64,000 nt of DNA, from NCBI GenBank assembly GCA_045807725.1, contig JBJMGV010000113.1, positions 23,048 to 87,047 of the forward strand, given 5' to 3'. Of the stretch, positions 33,941 through 42,962 are shown one piece after another. This DNA is from DATENM01 sp045807725 (GTDB lineage Bacteria; Acidobacteriota; Blastocatellia; UBA7656). The position numbers and the translations under genes were made by a program. Each line of letters opens with the position of its first letter. Within the stretch, counting starts at the first letter, position 1. Below the pieces are notes generated by a model. That model was not told the DNA's origin. It saw nothing but the letters and a program-made list of their open reading frames with translations, and did no database searches.

Positions 33941-35005
33941 ATGCTTGTTTCCGAATTCGATTACGAATTGCCCGAACGATTGATCGCGCAGGAGCCGGCG
34001 GCGCGGCGCGACCAGTCGCGGCTGCTGGTCGTTGACCGCGCGACAGGCGCGCTCGCGGATACGGTGTTCAATCATCTGCCGGAGTTCTTGCGCAAGGGCG
34101 ACGTGCTGGTCTTGAACAACACGCGCGTCTTTCCGGCGCGGCTGATCGGCAGGCGATTGAGGAAGACGCCGCGCGGCGAAACGATGCTGGGCGGGCGCGT
34201 CGAAGTCTTCCTGGTCAACCGGCTTGAGCCGCTGATGTGGGAAGCGCTCGTGCGACCCGGCAAGCATCTGCTTCCGGGCGCTAAGATCGAGTTCGCGCGC
34301 GGCAAGCTCACTGCCGAAGTCATCAACTGGCGCGAGTTCGGTCGCCGCATTGTGAGATTTCATACTGAAGGCGACTTTGACGAGATCATTGACCGCATAG
34401 GCCGCACGCCGCTGCCGCCTTACATCAAGCGCGACGACGAAGACCGGCTCGATCAAGACCGCTATCAAACCGTCTATGCCAGCGAGCGCGGCGCGGTGGC
34501 CGCGCCGACCGCCGGCCTGCACTTCACCGCCGAGTTGCTTGAGCGAATCCGCGCGCTCGGCGTCGAAGTGGCCGAAATTACTTTGCACGTCGGCTATGGC
34601 ACGTTCCAGCCCATCCGCGTCGAGCGCGTCGAGGATCATCACATCGAAGCCGAGCGCTACACGATCAGCGACGAGGCCGCCGCGATGATTAATCGAGCGT
34701 TAGCCGAGGGCCGCCGCGTCATCGCCGTTGGCACGACGACGACCCGCGCGCTTGAATCGGCTGCTCGCCGAAGCGATGCGACGGGTGTTGCTACCGGAAC
34801 AGCGACAACAGAGTTGTTCATTTATCCCGGCTTCGAGTTCCGCGTCATCAGCGGCTTGATTACTAATTTTCACCTGCCGCAATCGTCGCTGTTGATGCTG
34901 GTGTCGGCGCTGGGCGGGCGCGAGCTGATCTTGAGCGCGTACCGCCACGCCGTCGAACGCGAGTATCACTTCTACAGCTACGGCGACGCGATGCTGATTC
35001 TGTAA
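33941..35005 (+). CDS. queA: tRNA preQ1(34) S-adenosylmethionine ribosyltransferase-isomerase
   Basis: 354 residues, the normal length. Signatures FDYELPERLIAQEP, VLNNTRVFPARL, the block AAPTAGLHFTAELLERI, and FQPIRVERVEDHHIEAE plus NFHLPQSSLLMLVSAL are diagnostic. It adds the ribosyl part of SAM to preQ1 in tRNA to give epoxyqueuosine, a late step in queuosine synthesis at the wobble base. ATG 33941 is preceded directly by 7-mer repeats, with no ribosome-binding site. Other queuosine genes are not nearby. Confidence 0.97.
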   Translation: MLVSEFDYELPERLIAQEPAARRDQSRLLVVDRATGALADTVFNHLPEFLRKGDVLVLNNTRVFPARLIGRRLRKTPRGETMLGGRVEVFLVNRLEPLMWEALVRPGKHLLPGAKIEFARGKLTAEVINWREFGRRIVRFHTEGDFDEIIDRIGRTPLPPYIKRDDEDRLDQDRYQTVYASERGAVAAPTAGLHFTAELLERIRALGVEVAEITLHVGYGTFQPIRVERVEDHHIEAERYTISDEAAAMINRALAEGRRVIAVGTTTTRALESAARRSDATGVATGTATTELFIYPGFEFRVISGLITNFHLPQSSLLMLVSALGGRELILSAYRHAVEREYHFYSYGDAMLIL

Positions 35006-35119
35006 CCTTCGCCCCAATCCGGTCACTTACCCTCTGACGCGCTGGTTCAGTGAACCTTTCTTTGCTCAGCCGGCGTATCGAAGTTGACACGCTCAATCAC
35101 ATAGTGCCGGAGCCACTCA

Positions 35120-36637
35120 ATGAATAACCGTCTGCACGTTGCCATCGTGGTCTTGTTGATCACGCTTCTGTCGTGGCCGCTCGCGCCACACGCCATTGCT
35201 CAGCGTCGCCGATCACAGGCGAAGCCCGCTGCCGCTTCACACAAACCCATAGGCGACTCGTCGAGAGATGCGCCGCGCCTCGGCAACCTCATCGCGCGAC
35301 TGATGAGCGAAGGCGACGTGACGGGTCTATCGCTGGCGTGGATTCGTGACGGAAAGATTTATTGGGCGCGCGGCTTCGGACTGAAAGACGCCGGCACAAA
35401 AGAAGCGATAGACGCCAGCACGATGTTTGAAGCCGCGTCGCTCAGCAAGCCGGTCTTCGCTTACGCGGTCTTGAAGATGGTTGAGCGGGGCGAGCTGGAT
35501 TTAGATACGCCGCTGTCGAAATACCTGCCCGCTTACCTTGAAAACGACGAGCGTCTGAACTTGATCACCGCGCGCCGCGTCTTGAGCCACACGACGGGCT
35601 TTCCGAACTGGCGGCCCGATGGCAAGCCGCTCGTGATTATGTTCGCGCCGGGCGAGCGGTTCAGTTATTCAGGCGAAGGCTTCGTCTATCTCCAAAAGGT
35701 CGTCGAGCATTTGACCGGCCAGCCATTGAACGACGTGATGCGCAAAGAAGTCTTCGCGCCGCTCGGTATGAACGACAGCACATACATCTGGCAAGATGCC
35801 ATTGCGTCGCGGATGGCGCTGGGCCATTCACAGATCGGCAAATCGTTGCCGTTGCGCAAAAGCTCAGAGGCGAACGCGGCGGCTTCTTTGCGCACGACGC
35901 CGACTGATTACGCGAAGTTCGTCATCGCGGTAGTGAACGGCACTGGGTTGAAAGCCGAGACGGTTCGGCAGATGCTCACGCCGCAGGTCAAGCTTGATGA
36001 AGGCTGCGTGACCTGCCTGGGCCGCAAAGTGATGAAGCCGTCAACGTCGCTGGCGTGGGGACTCGGCGTCGGCTTGCAACACACTGCTCAAGGTGACGCC
36101 TTCTGGCACTGGGGCGACAATCCCGGCTTCAAGAATTTTGTCATCGCCTTCCCGCAGCAGAAATCGGGCGCAGTCATCCTGACCAACAGCGACAACGGGC
36201 TAGGCATCATCCCGGAGATCGTCAAGGAGATGCTCGGCGGCAACTCGCCGACCTTCGCATGGCTCAGCGTCGAGGAGTACAACTCGCCGGGCCGCCGCTT
36301 GCGCAAAGCCATCGGGATGGTCGGCGTTGAAGCCGCCGTCAAACAATTCCGCGAAGAGAGACGGCAACACCCCGACAGCTTCAAAGCAAATGAAGGCCGC
36401 ATCAACAGCCTCGGTTATCAATACCTGCGCGACAAAAAGATCAAAGAGGCGATAGAGATTTTCAAGCTGAATGTCGAACTGTTCCCGCAATCATCGAACG
36501 TCTACGACAGCCTCGGCGAAGCCTATATGGAAAACGGCGAGCGGGAGCTGGCTATTCAAAATTACCAGAAGGCCATCGAGATGAATCCCGAAAACCAGAA
36601 CGCCATCGAGATGCTGAAGAAACTACAGCCGAAGTAA
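35120..36637 (+). CDS. Beta-lactamase-fold serine hydrolase with C-terminal TPRs
   Basis: 505 residues. Signal peptide (about 1-28). The class C beta-lactamase/DD-peptidase-like domain (about 50-370) has the S107-x-x-K110 motif (ASLSKP) and Y183 in YSG in place of the usual YxN, with HWGDNPGF as the third box. The C-terminal 90 residues contain about two TPR units (GYQYLRDKKIKEAIEIFKLN; AYMENGERELAIQNYQKAIE). Many such proteins are esterases or D-aminopeptidases rather than true beta-lactamases, so the substrate is open. Periplasmic or outer-membrane associated. Confidence 0.88.
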   Translation: MNNRLHVAIVVLLITLLSWPLAPHAIAQRRRSQAKPAAASHKPIGDSSRDAPRLGNLIARLMSEGDVTGLSLAWIRDGKIYWARGFGLKDAGTKEAIDASTMFEAASLSKPVFAYAVLKMVERGELDLDTPLSKYLPAYLENDERLNLITARRVLSHTTGFPNWRPDGKPLVIMFAPGERFSYSGEGFVYLQKVVEHLTGQPLNDVMRKEVFAPLGMNDSTYIWQDAIASRMALGHSQIGKSLPLRKSSEANAAASLRTTPTDYAKFVIAVVNGTGLKAETVRQMLTPQVKLDEGCVTCLGRKVMKPSTSLAWGLGVGLQHTAQGDAFWHWGDNPGFKNFVIAFPQQKSGAVILTNSDNGLGIIPEIVKEMLGGNSPTFAWLSVEEYNSPGRRLRKAIGMVGVEAAVKQFREERRQHPDSFKANEGRINSLGYQYLRDKKIKEAIEIFKLNVELFPQSSNVYDSLGEAYMENGERELAIQNYQKAIEMNPENQNAIEMLKKLQPK

Positions 36638-36699
36638 GCGGCGGCAACTGGCGATGGGGCAGCTTGGAGAGTGCGAGCGATTTTGTGTAAGCTTTCTCT

Positions 36700-37596
36700 A
36701 TGCACAACGCAGAGAAATTTGCCGTCGGGCTGGTGCAGATGTCCGTCACCGCAGACCTCGACGCTAACCTTGAGAAAGCCGTAGCGCGTGTCGAAGACGC
36801 CGCGCGGCAAGGGGCGCAGGTCATCTGTTTGCCTGAGCTATTCCGGTCGCAGTACTTCTGCCAGAAGGAAGATGCCGACCTCTTTGATCTCGCTGAGTCA
36901 GTGCCCGGCCCTTCGACCGAACAACTGGGCCGCGTCGCTCGCGCTCATCACGTCACCGTCATTGCGCCCATCTTTGAGCGGCGCGCGACGGGCCTCTATC
37001 ACAACAGCGCCGCCATCATTAACAGTGAAGGCAACGTCGCCGGCATCTATCGCAAGATGCACATACCGGACGACCCGGCTTATTACGAGAAGTTCTATTT
37101 CACGCCGGGCGATCTCGGCTTTCGCGCTTTCGACACAGGCGTCGGTCGCATCGGCACGCTGATCTGCTGGGATCAATGGTATCCCGAAGGCGCGCGGCTC
37201 ACGGCGCTGCGCGGCGCGAACATCCTTTTTTATCCAACCGCCATCGGCTGGCACCCGCACGAGAAGGATGAGTTCGGCGCGCAGCAACGCGACGCGTGGC
37301 GAACAATCCAGCGCGCTCACGCGATTGCCAACGGCGTTTATGTCGCGGCGGTCAATCGCGTCGGCCACGAAAATCCTGCGGGCGGCGCGGGCGTCGAGTT
37401 CTGGGGCACGTCTTTTCTCGCCGACCCGTTCGGCGTCGTCCTCGCCGAAGGCTCCATCGACCGTGAAGAAATCCTCATCGGCGAAGTAGACAGCAAGCGC
37501 ATCGAAGACGTGCGGCGCAACTGGCCTTTCCTGCGCGACCGGCGCATCGATGCATATGCGGGCATCGAGCGCCGCTTCCTCGACGACCAACAATGA
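36700..37596 (+). CDS. aguB: N-carbamoylputrescine amidase
   Basis: 298 residues of the nitrilase superfamily, with catalytic E46 (CLPELFRS), K119 (YRKMHIPDD) and C156 (LICWDQWYPE). The sequence matches AguB proteins in motif order (FRSQYFCQ near the N-terminus, IGWHPHEKDEFG). It hydrolyses N-carbamoylputrescine to putrescine, CO2 and ammonia. It overlaps aguA by 4 nt, giving the two-step agmatine-to-putrescine route. The assignment is strengthened by this neighbour. Confidence 0.95.
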   Translation: MHNAEKFAVGLVQMSVTADLDANLEKAVARVEDAARQGAQVICLPELFRSQYFCQKEDADLFDLAESVPGPSTEQLGRVARAHHVTVIAPIFERRATGLYHNSAAIINSEGNVAGIYRKMHIPDDPAYYEKFYFTPGDLGFRAFDTGVGRIGTLICWDQWYPEGARLTALRGANILFYPTAIGWHPHEKDEFGAQQRDAWRTIQRAHAIANGVYVAAVNRVGHENPAGGAGVEFWGTSFLADPFGVVLAEGSIDREEILIGEVDSKRIEDVRRNWPFLRDRRIDAYAGIERRFLDDQQ

Positions 37597-38681
37597 AAGC
37601 GAATTCAGCGACTGCTACCGACAAGCCGCCGGCAGCGGCGGGTTACGCGATGCCTGCCGAATGGCTACGCCACGAAGCGACGTGGATCGGCTGGCCGCAC
37701 AACCGCACGGACTGGCCCGGCAAGATCATCCCGATTCAATGGGTCTACGGCGAGATCGTCCGCAAACTCGCGGCGGATGAAGTCGTGCGCATTATCGTCA
37801 ACTCAGACGTTCACGAAGCGCAGGCGCTAAGCGTGCTCGACAAGTCCGGCATTGATCGAAATCGTGTTGAGTTCTTTCGCTTCCCGACCAATCGCGGCTG
37901 GACGCGCGACTTCGGGCCGATGTTTGTGCGGCGCGATGGGCGGCGCAGTGATACGGCTATCGTGCGCTTTCGCTTCAACGCGTGGGCCAAGTATCCCGAC
38001 TACGAGCAGGACGAGCGCGTGCCTGAGCTGGCCGCGCGCGCCCTCGATTGCTCGATCTTTTCCGCGCAACTCGATGGGCGCGGCGTCGTTCTCGAAGGCG
38101 GCAGCCTTGACGTAAACGGGCGCGGCACGATCATCACGACTGAAGAGTGTTTGCTTGATCCGGTGACGCAGACGCGCAATCCGGGCTTCTCGCGCAAGGA
38201 TTATGAAACGGTCTTTGCGAAATTCCTCGGCGCGCGAAACACCTTGTGGCTCGGTCGCGGCATCAGTGGCGACGACACGCACGGACACGTAGACGATCTT
38301 TGTCGCTTCGTCAACGAGACGACCGTCGTGCTGTGCAGCGAAACCAATCCGAAGGATGCCAACTACGCGCCGCTGGCCGAGAACCGCGAGCGCTTGCAGG
38401 ATATGAGATTGGAAGACGGCTCGCGCGTCGAAGTCTTCGAGTTGCCGATGCCCGCGCCGCTCATCTTTCGCGGGCAGCGATTGCCGGCAAGCTACGCAAA
38501 CTTTTATATCGGCAACGCGGCGGTGCTGGTTCCGACCTTTAATGATGTGAATGATCGCGTGGCGCTCGGCATACTCGGCGAATTGTTCACGGATCGCGCG
38601 GTCGTCGGCATACACGCGGTTGATCTGGTCTGGGGACTCGGCACGCTGCATTGCCTGACCCAGCAACAGCCCGCGAAGTGA
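37593..38681 (+). CDS. aguA: Agmatine deiminase
   Basis: 362 residues of the peptidyl-arginine-deiminase-like family. Key features are the substrate loop NRGWTRDFGPMFV, EGGSLDVNG, catalytic His in GDDTHGHVDD and nucleophile C354 in LGTLHCLTQQ. It converts agmatine to N-carbamoylputrescine and ammonia, feeding the amidase encoded immediately upstream. The tight overlap shows a two-gene polyamine operon. No arginine decarboxylase is visible in the window, so agmatine comes from elsewhere. Confidence 0.95.
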   Translation: MKANSATATDKPPAAAGYAMPAEWLRHEATWIGWPHNRTDWPGKIIPIQWVYGEIVRKLAADEVVRIIVNSDVHEAQALSVLDKSGIDRNRVEFFRFPTNRGWTRDFGPMFVRRDGRRSDTAIVRFRFNAWAKYPDYEQDERVPELAARALDCSIFSAQLDGRGVVLEGGSLDVNGRGTIITTEECLLDPVTQTRNPGFSRKDYETVFAKFLGARNTLWLGRGISGDDTHGHVDDLCRFVNETTVVLCSETNPKDANYAPLAENRERLQDMRLEDGSRVEVFELPMPAPLIFRGQRLPASYANFYIGNAAVLVPTFNDVNDRVALGILGELFTDRAVVGIHAVDLVWGLGTLHCLTQQQPAK

Positions 38682-38682
38682 A

Positions 38683-39852
38683 ATGATAGATATGAGAATT
38701 AGAATGGTTAAAGCGAGATTCGTTGTCGCCGTCATCGCGGCGGCCAGTCTGTTTAGCGCCGCCTGCGCGAAACGTGGCGCGACGGGTGAGTGGAAGGCGC
38801 TCGACACAGAGACGCCCGACGCGTTCTTCAGCATCAACTTTGTCAACGAAGACTTCGGGTGGCTCAACGGCCAGACGGGGCGCAACTACGTGCCGCCCGA
38901 AGGGGCCGACAACAGCAACGGCAACGCGAATGCGAACAAAGCCGCGAAGCCGAAACCGGGCGCGAAGAAGCCTCCAGACGCGTTTGAAGCCAATCAAGGA
39001 TTCGAGGTCTTGCGGACGACCGACGGCGGCGCGACGTGGAAGCAGTTGCCCGACCAGTTCAAATACAAAATCCGCCATGTCTGGTTCGTCGATCCACAGA
39101 CCGGCTGGGCGCTGACGATTGACCGCGACATCCTGCACACTGCCGACGGCGGCGCGACGTGGACGACGCAGCGCAAGGCCGGCAAGGTCAAGATTAAGAT
39201 CACCGGCTACAAGCCGCCGGAGATGGATCAGCCTGAACAACTCGACAACCTGCGCTTCATCGACGCGCAACACGGCTGGGCGTGGGGCGGCGGTCGCAAA
39301 GACGAGTACACCGAGCAGCCGGGAACTTTTATCATCACGACCGACGGCGGCCAGCACTGGAATGAAATTCCTTTTCCGTTCGAGCAAGCGGCGGCCTCGA
39401 TCTTCTTCCTCAATGACCGCACGGCGTGGGCGAGCACGGACGGCGGCGGCTTCTACAAGACGACCGATGGCGGCTTGAATTGGAGCAAGGCGGCGCGGCC
39501 TCCGGGCGATCTGGTCTACCGCAGCATCTGCTTTACCGACGACACGCACGGTTGGGCGGTCGGGCGCAGCGGGCGAATGGTGCGGACGAAGGACGGCGGC
39601 AAGACGTGGGAAAAGCTCTATCAGGTCAAAGATGAATTTAAGATGCGCGGCCTCTACTTCGTTGACGCGCGGCGCGGCTGGGCGGTCGGAGATGGCGGCA
39701 ACATCCTCTACACCACGGACGGCGGCGATGAATGGCAAGTGGCCATTGCGCCGTTTCCCGAAGCGCGCTTGCTCTTCGTCGTCTTTCCGAGCGAGCGCAC
39801 AGGCTACGCCGCCGGCCTGGACGGCGTCGTCTGGAAGTACGAGGCGCGGTAG
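38683..39852 (+). CDS. Ycf48-like beta-propeller lipoprotein
   Basis: 389 residues. The signal ends in a lipobox-like FSAAC. The body carries at least six BNR/Ycf48-type repeats of pattern TTDGGxxW: RTTDGGATWKQL, HTADGGATWTTQ, ITTDGGQHWNEI, KTTDGGLNWSKA, RTKDGGKTWEKL, YTTDGGDEWQVA. These form a seven-bladed propeller. An Asn/Lys-rich insert (NGNANANKAAKPKPGAKK) interrupts the first blade. Ycf48 helps photosystem assembly in phototrophs, but in heterotrophs the role is unknown. It begins 1 bp after aguA, so it is probably co-transcribed. Confidence 0.85.
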   Translation: MIDMRIRMVKARFVVAVIAAASLFSAACAKRGATGEWKALDTETPDAFFSINFVNEDFGWLNGQTGRNYVPPEGADNSNGNANANKAAKPKPGAKKPPDAFEANQGFEVLRTTDGGATWKQLPDQFKYKIRHVWFVDPQTGWALTIDRDILHTADGGATWTTQRKAGKVKIKITGYKPPEMDQPEQLDNLRFIDAQHGWAWGGGRKDEYTEQPGTFIITTDGGQHWNEIPFPFEQAAASIFFLNDRTAWASTDGGGFYKTTDGGLNWSKAARPPGDLVYRSICFTDDTHGWAVGRSGRMVRTKDGGKTWEKLYQVKDEFKMRGLYFVDARRGWAVGDGGNILYTTDGGDEWQVAIAPFPEARLLFVVFPSERTGYAAGLDGVVWKYEAR

Positions 39853-39995
39853 AGACTAGAGGCTGGAGGCTGGAGGCTAGAGGCTAGTTGAGAGGAATCC
39901 AACCGTAATTTATTCTTTTTTGATGATGGGACAAATACGAAGTAGAGACTTTTGAGCGTGCGCGGCTAGTCCCTAGTCCCTAGCCTCTAGCCGCT
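39853..39995. repeat. Inverted 7-mer tract (GAGGCTG/GAGGCTA family)
   Basis: It starts right after the Ycf48-like stop. Left arm: GAGGCTG, GAGGCTG, GAGGCTA, GAGGCTA. Right arm 39965-39995: CTAGTCC, CTAGTCC, CTAGCCT, CTAGCCG. The rest of the gap to 40327 holds a candidate promoter and leader. Confidence 0.85.
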
Positions 39996-40162
39996 AACTT
40001 TCAGGCATCTCGAAGGCGACTCGGATGCACTAAGCAATCGACGGTTCAGGACTATTTCTGCAAGGCAATTGCCGGGCGGCATTCTACAAGGTAGAGATTC
40101 GCTGCCGCGCCTCATGCAAATGAACAGGCCGAAAGTTGAATGCGCGGCGGGAATGAAATTTC

Positions 40163-40192
40163 TTGACACTGATTTCAAGGTCAAGGGAAAAT
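40163..40192 (+). promoter_or_regulatory. Putative promoter of the TonB pair
   Basis: TTGACA at 40163-40168, GAAAAT at 40187-40192, 18-bp spacer. TTGAC (40163) and GTCAA (40180) form a dyad over the spacer. The 135-nt leader contains a GGGCCG/CGGCCC hairpin. Confidence 0.35.
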
Positions 40193-40327
40193 GTATGGGG
40201 CCGTCTTTGAGGATGGGGATAAGGCGGCCCATAGACAGAATGGTAAAAAGAGTTCAGGTCTCTCCTCAAACTCTGGAGCCGAGTAAAGGTCGCAAGAGCC
40301 AAGCAGGAGCCGGGAGAAAAAAAGGAC

Positions 40328-41326
40328 ATGCAACAACAGAAAGCCTTATTCGCTGACGCTTTCCTATATCAACCCTCTATTCTCAAGCGGCTGGCCGCCG
40401 GGTTCACCGAAGCCAGCAGCGAATTCCGACAGAATCCAAGAGCATTCGTCGTCGGCGCGTTCAAAGGCGACGGCGTCGGCGGGCGGCTCCGGCAGGATCG
40501 CTTGATGCTCGGATTCGCCGTCGCTATGTTCGTCTTCGCTATGATCATCGCCTCGATGCTGATCGCCTTCTGGATCAAGCATCGCAATGATGGACTGCCG
40601 CAGGAAGAAGTCGCGGTGGTGAAGCTGATTGACCTGCCGCCGCAAGAGATAGACATGCCGAAGGCCGAGAAGCGCGCCGGCGGCGGCGGCGGCGGCGGAC
40701 GCCAGGCTCCGACGCCTGCCTCGAAAGGCCAGTTGCCGAAGTTCTCACTGACGCCGCCGATCATCCCGCCGCGCCCTGAGCCGCAACTCAAGCCGCCTTC
40801 ATTGCCTGTGCAAGAGACCATACAGGTTGACCCGCGCCTTGAGCCGCCGCGCATCGCCGATATGCCGACGGGCGATCCGAAAGGCGTGCCCGGTCCGCCT
40901 TCGCCCGGCCCAGGAAGCGGCGGTGGCATCGGTAACGGTAAAGGTGGCGGCATCGGCACTGGCGACGGCACGGGCTATGGGCCTGGGCACGGTTTCAACA
41001 CGGGCGGCGGCGGTCCGGGAATCGGCGGCGGCGACCGCAACGCCGTGGCCACAGCGGTTGACCAGCGCCCGCAGCCGCTCAATGCGCCGCAGCCGCGCTA
41101 CACTGAAGAAGCGCGCAAGAACAAGATTCAAGGCACGGTGATCGCGCGCGTGCTGGTTGCCGCGGACGGCTCGGTCAAGCAAGTGCGTATTACGCGCGGA
41201 CTGCCTGATGGGCTGGACGAGCAAGCAATTCAAGCGGCTTACCAATTGCGCTTCCGGCCCGCGATGAAAGGCGGCCAGCCGGTGTCGTTCTGGCAAGCGG
41301 TCTCCATCGAGTTCAACTTGCGTTAA
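40328..41326 (+). CDS. TonB-like energy transducer 1
   Basis: 332 residues. One membrane helix (about 58-83), then a long Pro/Gly-rich periplasmic linker (GGGGGGG near 117; GPGSGGGIGNGKGGG) and a TonB C-terminal domain (about 250-332: PRYTEEARKNKIQGTVIARV, LRFRPAMKGGQPV). The N-terminal cytoplasmic part of about 57 residues is longer than in classical TonB. It should couple proton-motive force to outer-membrane receptors with ExbB/ExbD, which are not adjacent. The linker is Gly-rich rather than the usual Pro-Lys/Pro-Glu repeat. Confidence 0.88.
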   Translation: MQQQKALFADAFLYQPSILKRLAAGFTEASSEFRQNPRAFVVGAFKGDGVGGRLRQDRLMLGFAVAMFVFAMIIASMLIAFWIKHRNDGLPQEEVAVVKLIDLPPQEIDMPKAEKRAGGGGGGGRQAPTPASKGQLPKFSLTPPIIPPRPEPQLKPPSLPVQETIQVDPRLEPPRIADMPTGDPKGVPGPPSPGPGSGGGIGNGKGGGIGTGDGTGYGPGHGFNTGGGGPGIGGGDRNAVATAVDQRPQPLNAPQPRYTEEARKNKIQGTVIARVLVAADGSVKQVRITRGLPDGLDEQAIQAAYQLRFRPAMKGGQPVSFWQAVSIEFNLR

Positions 41327-41418
41327 GCAGACAATTGCCGAAGGCCGCGATTGCTCACTCAGTCGCGGCCTTCGCACGTCAATCAGGTGTTTCCCGCCGC
41401 GATGATTCTCCCTCGATA

Positions 41419-42474
41419 ATGGCTTCAGTAACGACAGGCGACTTTGTGACGACGGCGACGCCACCCAATGCGCCGCCGTTCTCGCTCATTGAGCAAAAGA
41501 GCCTGCCCGCGCGCCTAGCCGAAGAACTCGCCCGCGTCTGGCGTGACATCAGCCGCGACCCGCGCGGCTTCTTCCGCGACCTGTTTGCCGACGACACCAA
41601 GGATGCGAAGCGCCGCCGCCGGCTTTACTTCGGGCTGGCCGGCGCGTTCGTCTTTCACGCGGCGCTGCTGACTGTCATTGCTGTGATCGGCTGGCGTCAC
41701 TTGAACGCTTCGACGGATGAAGGCTACGTCGTCCATCGAATTGATCTGCCGAATCCGCTGATTGAAAAAGCTCCTGAAACAAAGACCGAAGCGCCGACTG
41801 GCGATCACGGACACGGCGGCGGCGGCGGTTCAAAGGAGGCGCCGCCGGTCACGAAAGGCACGCCGCCTCCGACATCACCCGCGCCGCAGATCGTTAAGCC
41901 GTTCGTCGCTCCGAAAGAGCATGCCGCATTGCCTGTGCTGCCGACGATTAAAGGACCTGAGAGCGCGCCGCCGACTGTGAGTCAGGTTCCCGGCTTGCCC
42001 AATGGCGTGACCGATGCGCCGCCTTCGCCCGGCCCCGGAAGCAAAGATGGGATCGGCGGGCGTGATGGCTCTGGCGCAGGCAGCAGTGACGGGCCGGGCG
42101 AAGGGCGCAACAAAGGCGCGAGCAATGATCCTAAAGGCCGCACCAACGGCACGCCTGAAGGCACGGCTACGACTCCCGATATTACCTATACTGGCACAAA
42201 GCCGCCGGGCTATGTGCCCTTCACCTGGATTCGCCGCGCGACCCCCATCATCACGCCCGAAGCTCAGGAGCATAAAGCCAGTGGTCGAGTCTTATTTCGC
42301 GCGACCTTTAATGCCGATGGGACGATCACGGATATTGAAGTCGTCAATCAGGTCGAGTATATGACCGAAGCGGCAATTGATTCATTGCGCCGCTCAAAAT
42401 TCCGTCCAGCCACCGTCAACGGCGTGCCCGTCACTGTGCGGCGCGTGCTCGTCTATATCGACGTTCACTATTGA
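41419..42474 (+). CDS. TonB-like energy transducer 2
   Basis: 351 residues from ATG 41419; a TTG further upstream is less likely. Same plan as the preceding protein: cytoplasmic part, membrane helix (about 70-91), Gly/Pro/Ser-rich linker (GGGGGSKEAPPVTKGTPPPT) and TonB-type C-terminal domain (SGRVLFRATFNADGTITDIE, RRSKFRPATVNGVPV). The shared N-terminal SRDPRGFFRDLFADD and QNPRAFVVGAFKGD indicate a tandem duplication followed by divergence. Probably an operon with TonB-like protein 1, 92 bp away. Confidence 0.85.
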   Translation: MASVTTGDFVTTATPPNAPPFSLIEQKSLPARLAEELARVWRDISRDPRGFFRDLFADDTKDAKRRRRLYFGLAGAFVFHAALLTVIAVIGWRHLNASTDEGYVVHRIDLPNPLIEKAPETKTEAPTGDHGHGGGGGSKEAPPVTKGTPPPTSPAPQIVKPFVAPKEHAALPVLPTIKGPESAPPTVSQVPGLPNGVTDAPPSPGPGSKDGIGGRDGSGAGSSDGPGEGRNKGASNDPKGRTNGTPEGTATTPDITYTGTKPPGYVPFTWIRRATPIITPEAQEHKASGRVLFRATFNADGTITDIEVVNQVEYMTEAAIDSLRRSKFRPATVNGVPVTVRRVLVYIDVHY

Positions 42475-42480
42475 TTCGCG

Positions 42481-42855
42481 TCACTCAGCCATCGCGCGGC
42501 GCAAGCCTTCGATGATCGTTTGTAATCGGTAGATCGCCTGCCCGACGTTCGCCCACGGGTACAGCTCAAGCACGATGAAGTAATCACTCTCGACCGCCTG
42601 CGCGATGAAGCTCGCGCCGTCATATTGCAAGACGAGATGGGCGGCCTCGCCCGCATCGGTGCGCGCTGCAAGCCGTTGACTGTTTTGCAGCACGACGGCG
42701 ACGTAGGCGCTGCGCAGGCGCAAGCGTTCGGTGCGGCTCTCGTCCACCACGTGCCATTGCACGGCCTCGCCGGCGGATTCGAGCAGGATCGCGCCGCTCG
42801 CGCCTTCGACGTTGTCCACCAGTTGTTTGAGCAGGTCTTGAAACGGCACACGCAC
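42481..42855 (-). CDS. Roadblock/LC7-like protein
   Basis: 124 residues, starting at GTG 42855 (a second GTG two codons later fits the AGAGG site slightly better). The fold is suggested by LLKQLVDNVEGASGAILLES, LRSAYVAVVLQNSQRLAAR and SDYFIVLELYPWANVGQAIY. Roadblock/MglB-like proteins form dimers and regulate small Ras-like GTPases or serve as scaffolds. No MglA-like GTPase is visible nearby. It is divergent from the ECF sigma factor gene and convergent with the TonB pair. Moderate certainty in the family. Confidence 0.72.
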   Translation of the reverse strand: MRVPFQDLLKQLVDNVEGASGAILLESAGEAVQWHVVDESRTERLRLRSAYVAVVLQNSQRLAARTDAGEAAHLVLQYDGASFIAQAVESDYFIVLELYPWANVGQAIYRLQTIIEGLRRAMAE

Positions 42856-42886
42856 CTCTGATCGTTCGGTCGTTGGGTTCGGCGCG

Positions 42887-42894
42887 ATTATAAT
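42887..42894. promoter_or_regulatory. Symmetric -10 motif between divergent genes
   Basis: ATTATAAT reads as TATAAT on both strands, in the 107-bp space between the Roadblock and sigma genes. No convincing -35 boxes are seen, so use in both directions is only possible. Confidence 0.35.
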
Positions 42895-42962
42895 CGCCCG
42901 CTGCTGTAGCCGCCATAGCGTAATGCTGCCGCGCCGCCGCCCGACGTGTGCGGCGTGATAGA

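Noticed and set aside
40069..40356. 95-codon open frame before the first TonB-like gene
   Set aside because: No recognisable fold or ribosome site; it overlaps the candidate promoter, leader and TonB start.
42468..42851. Alternative 127-codon minus frame over the Roadblock gene
   Set aside because: The Roadblock reading in the neighbouring frame has a coherent fold; this frame is rich in Cys and Arg without pattern.
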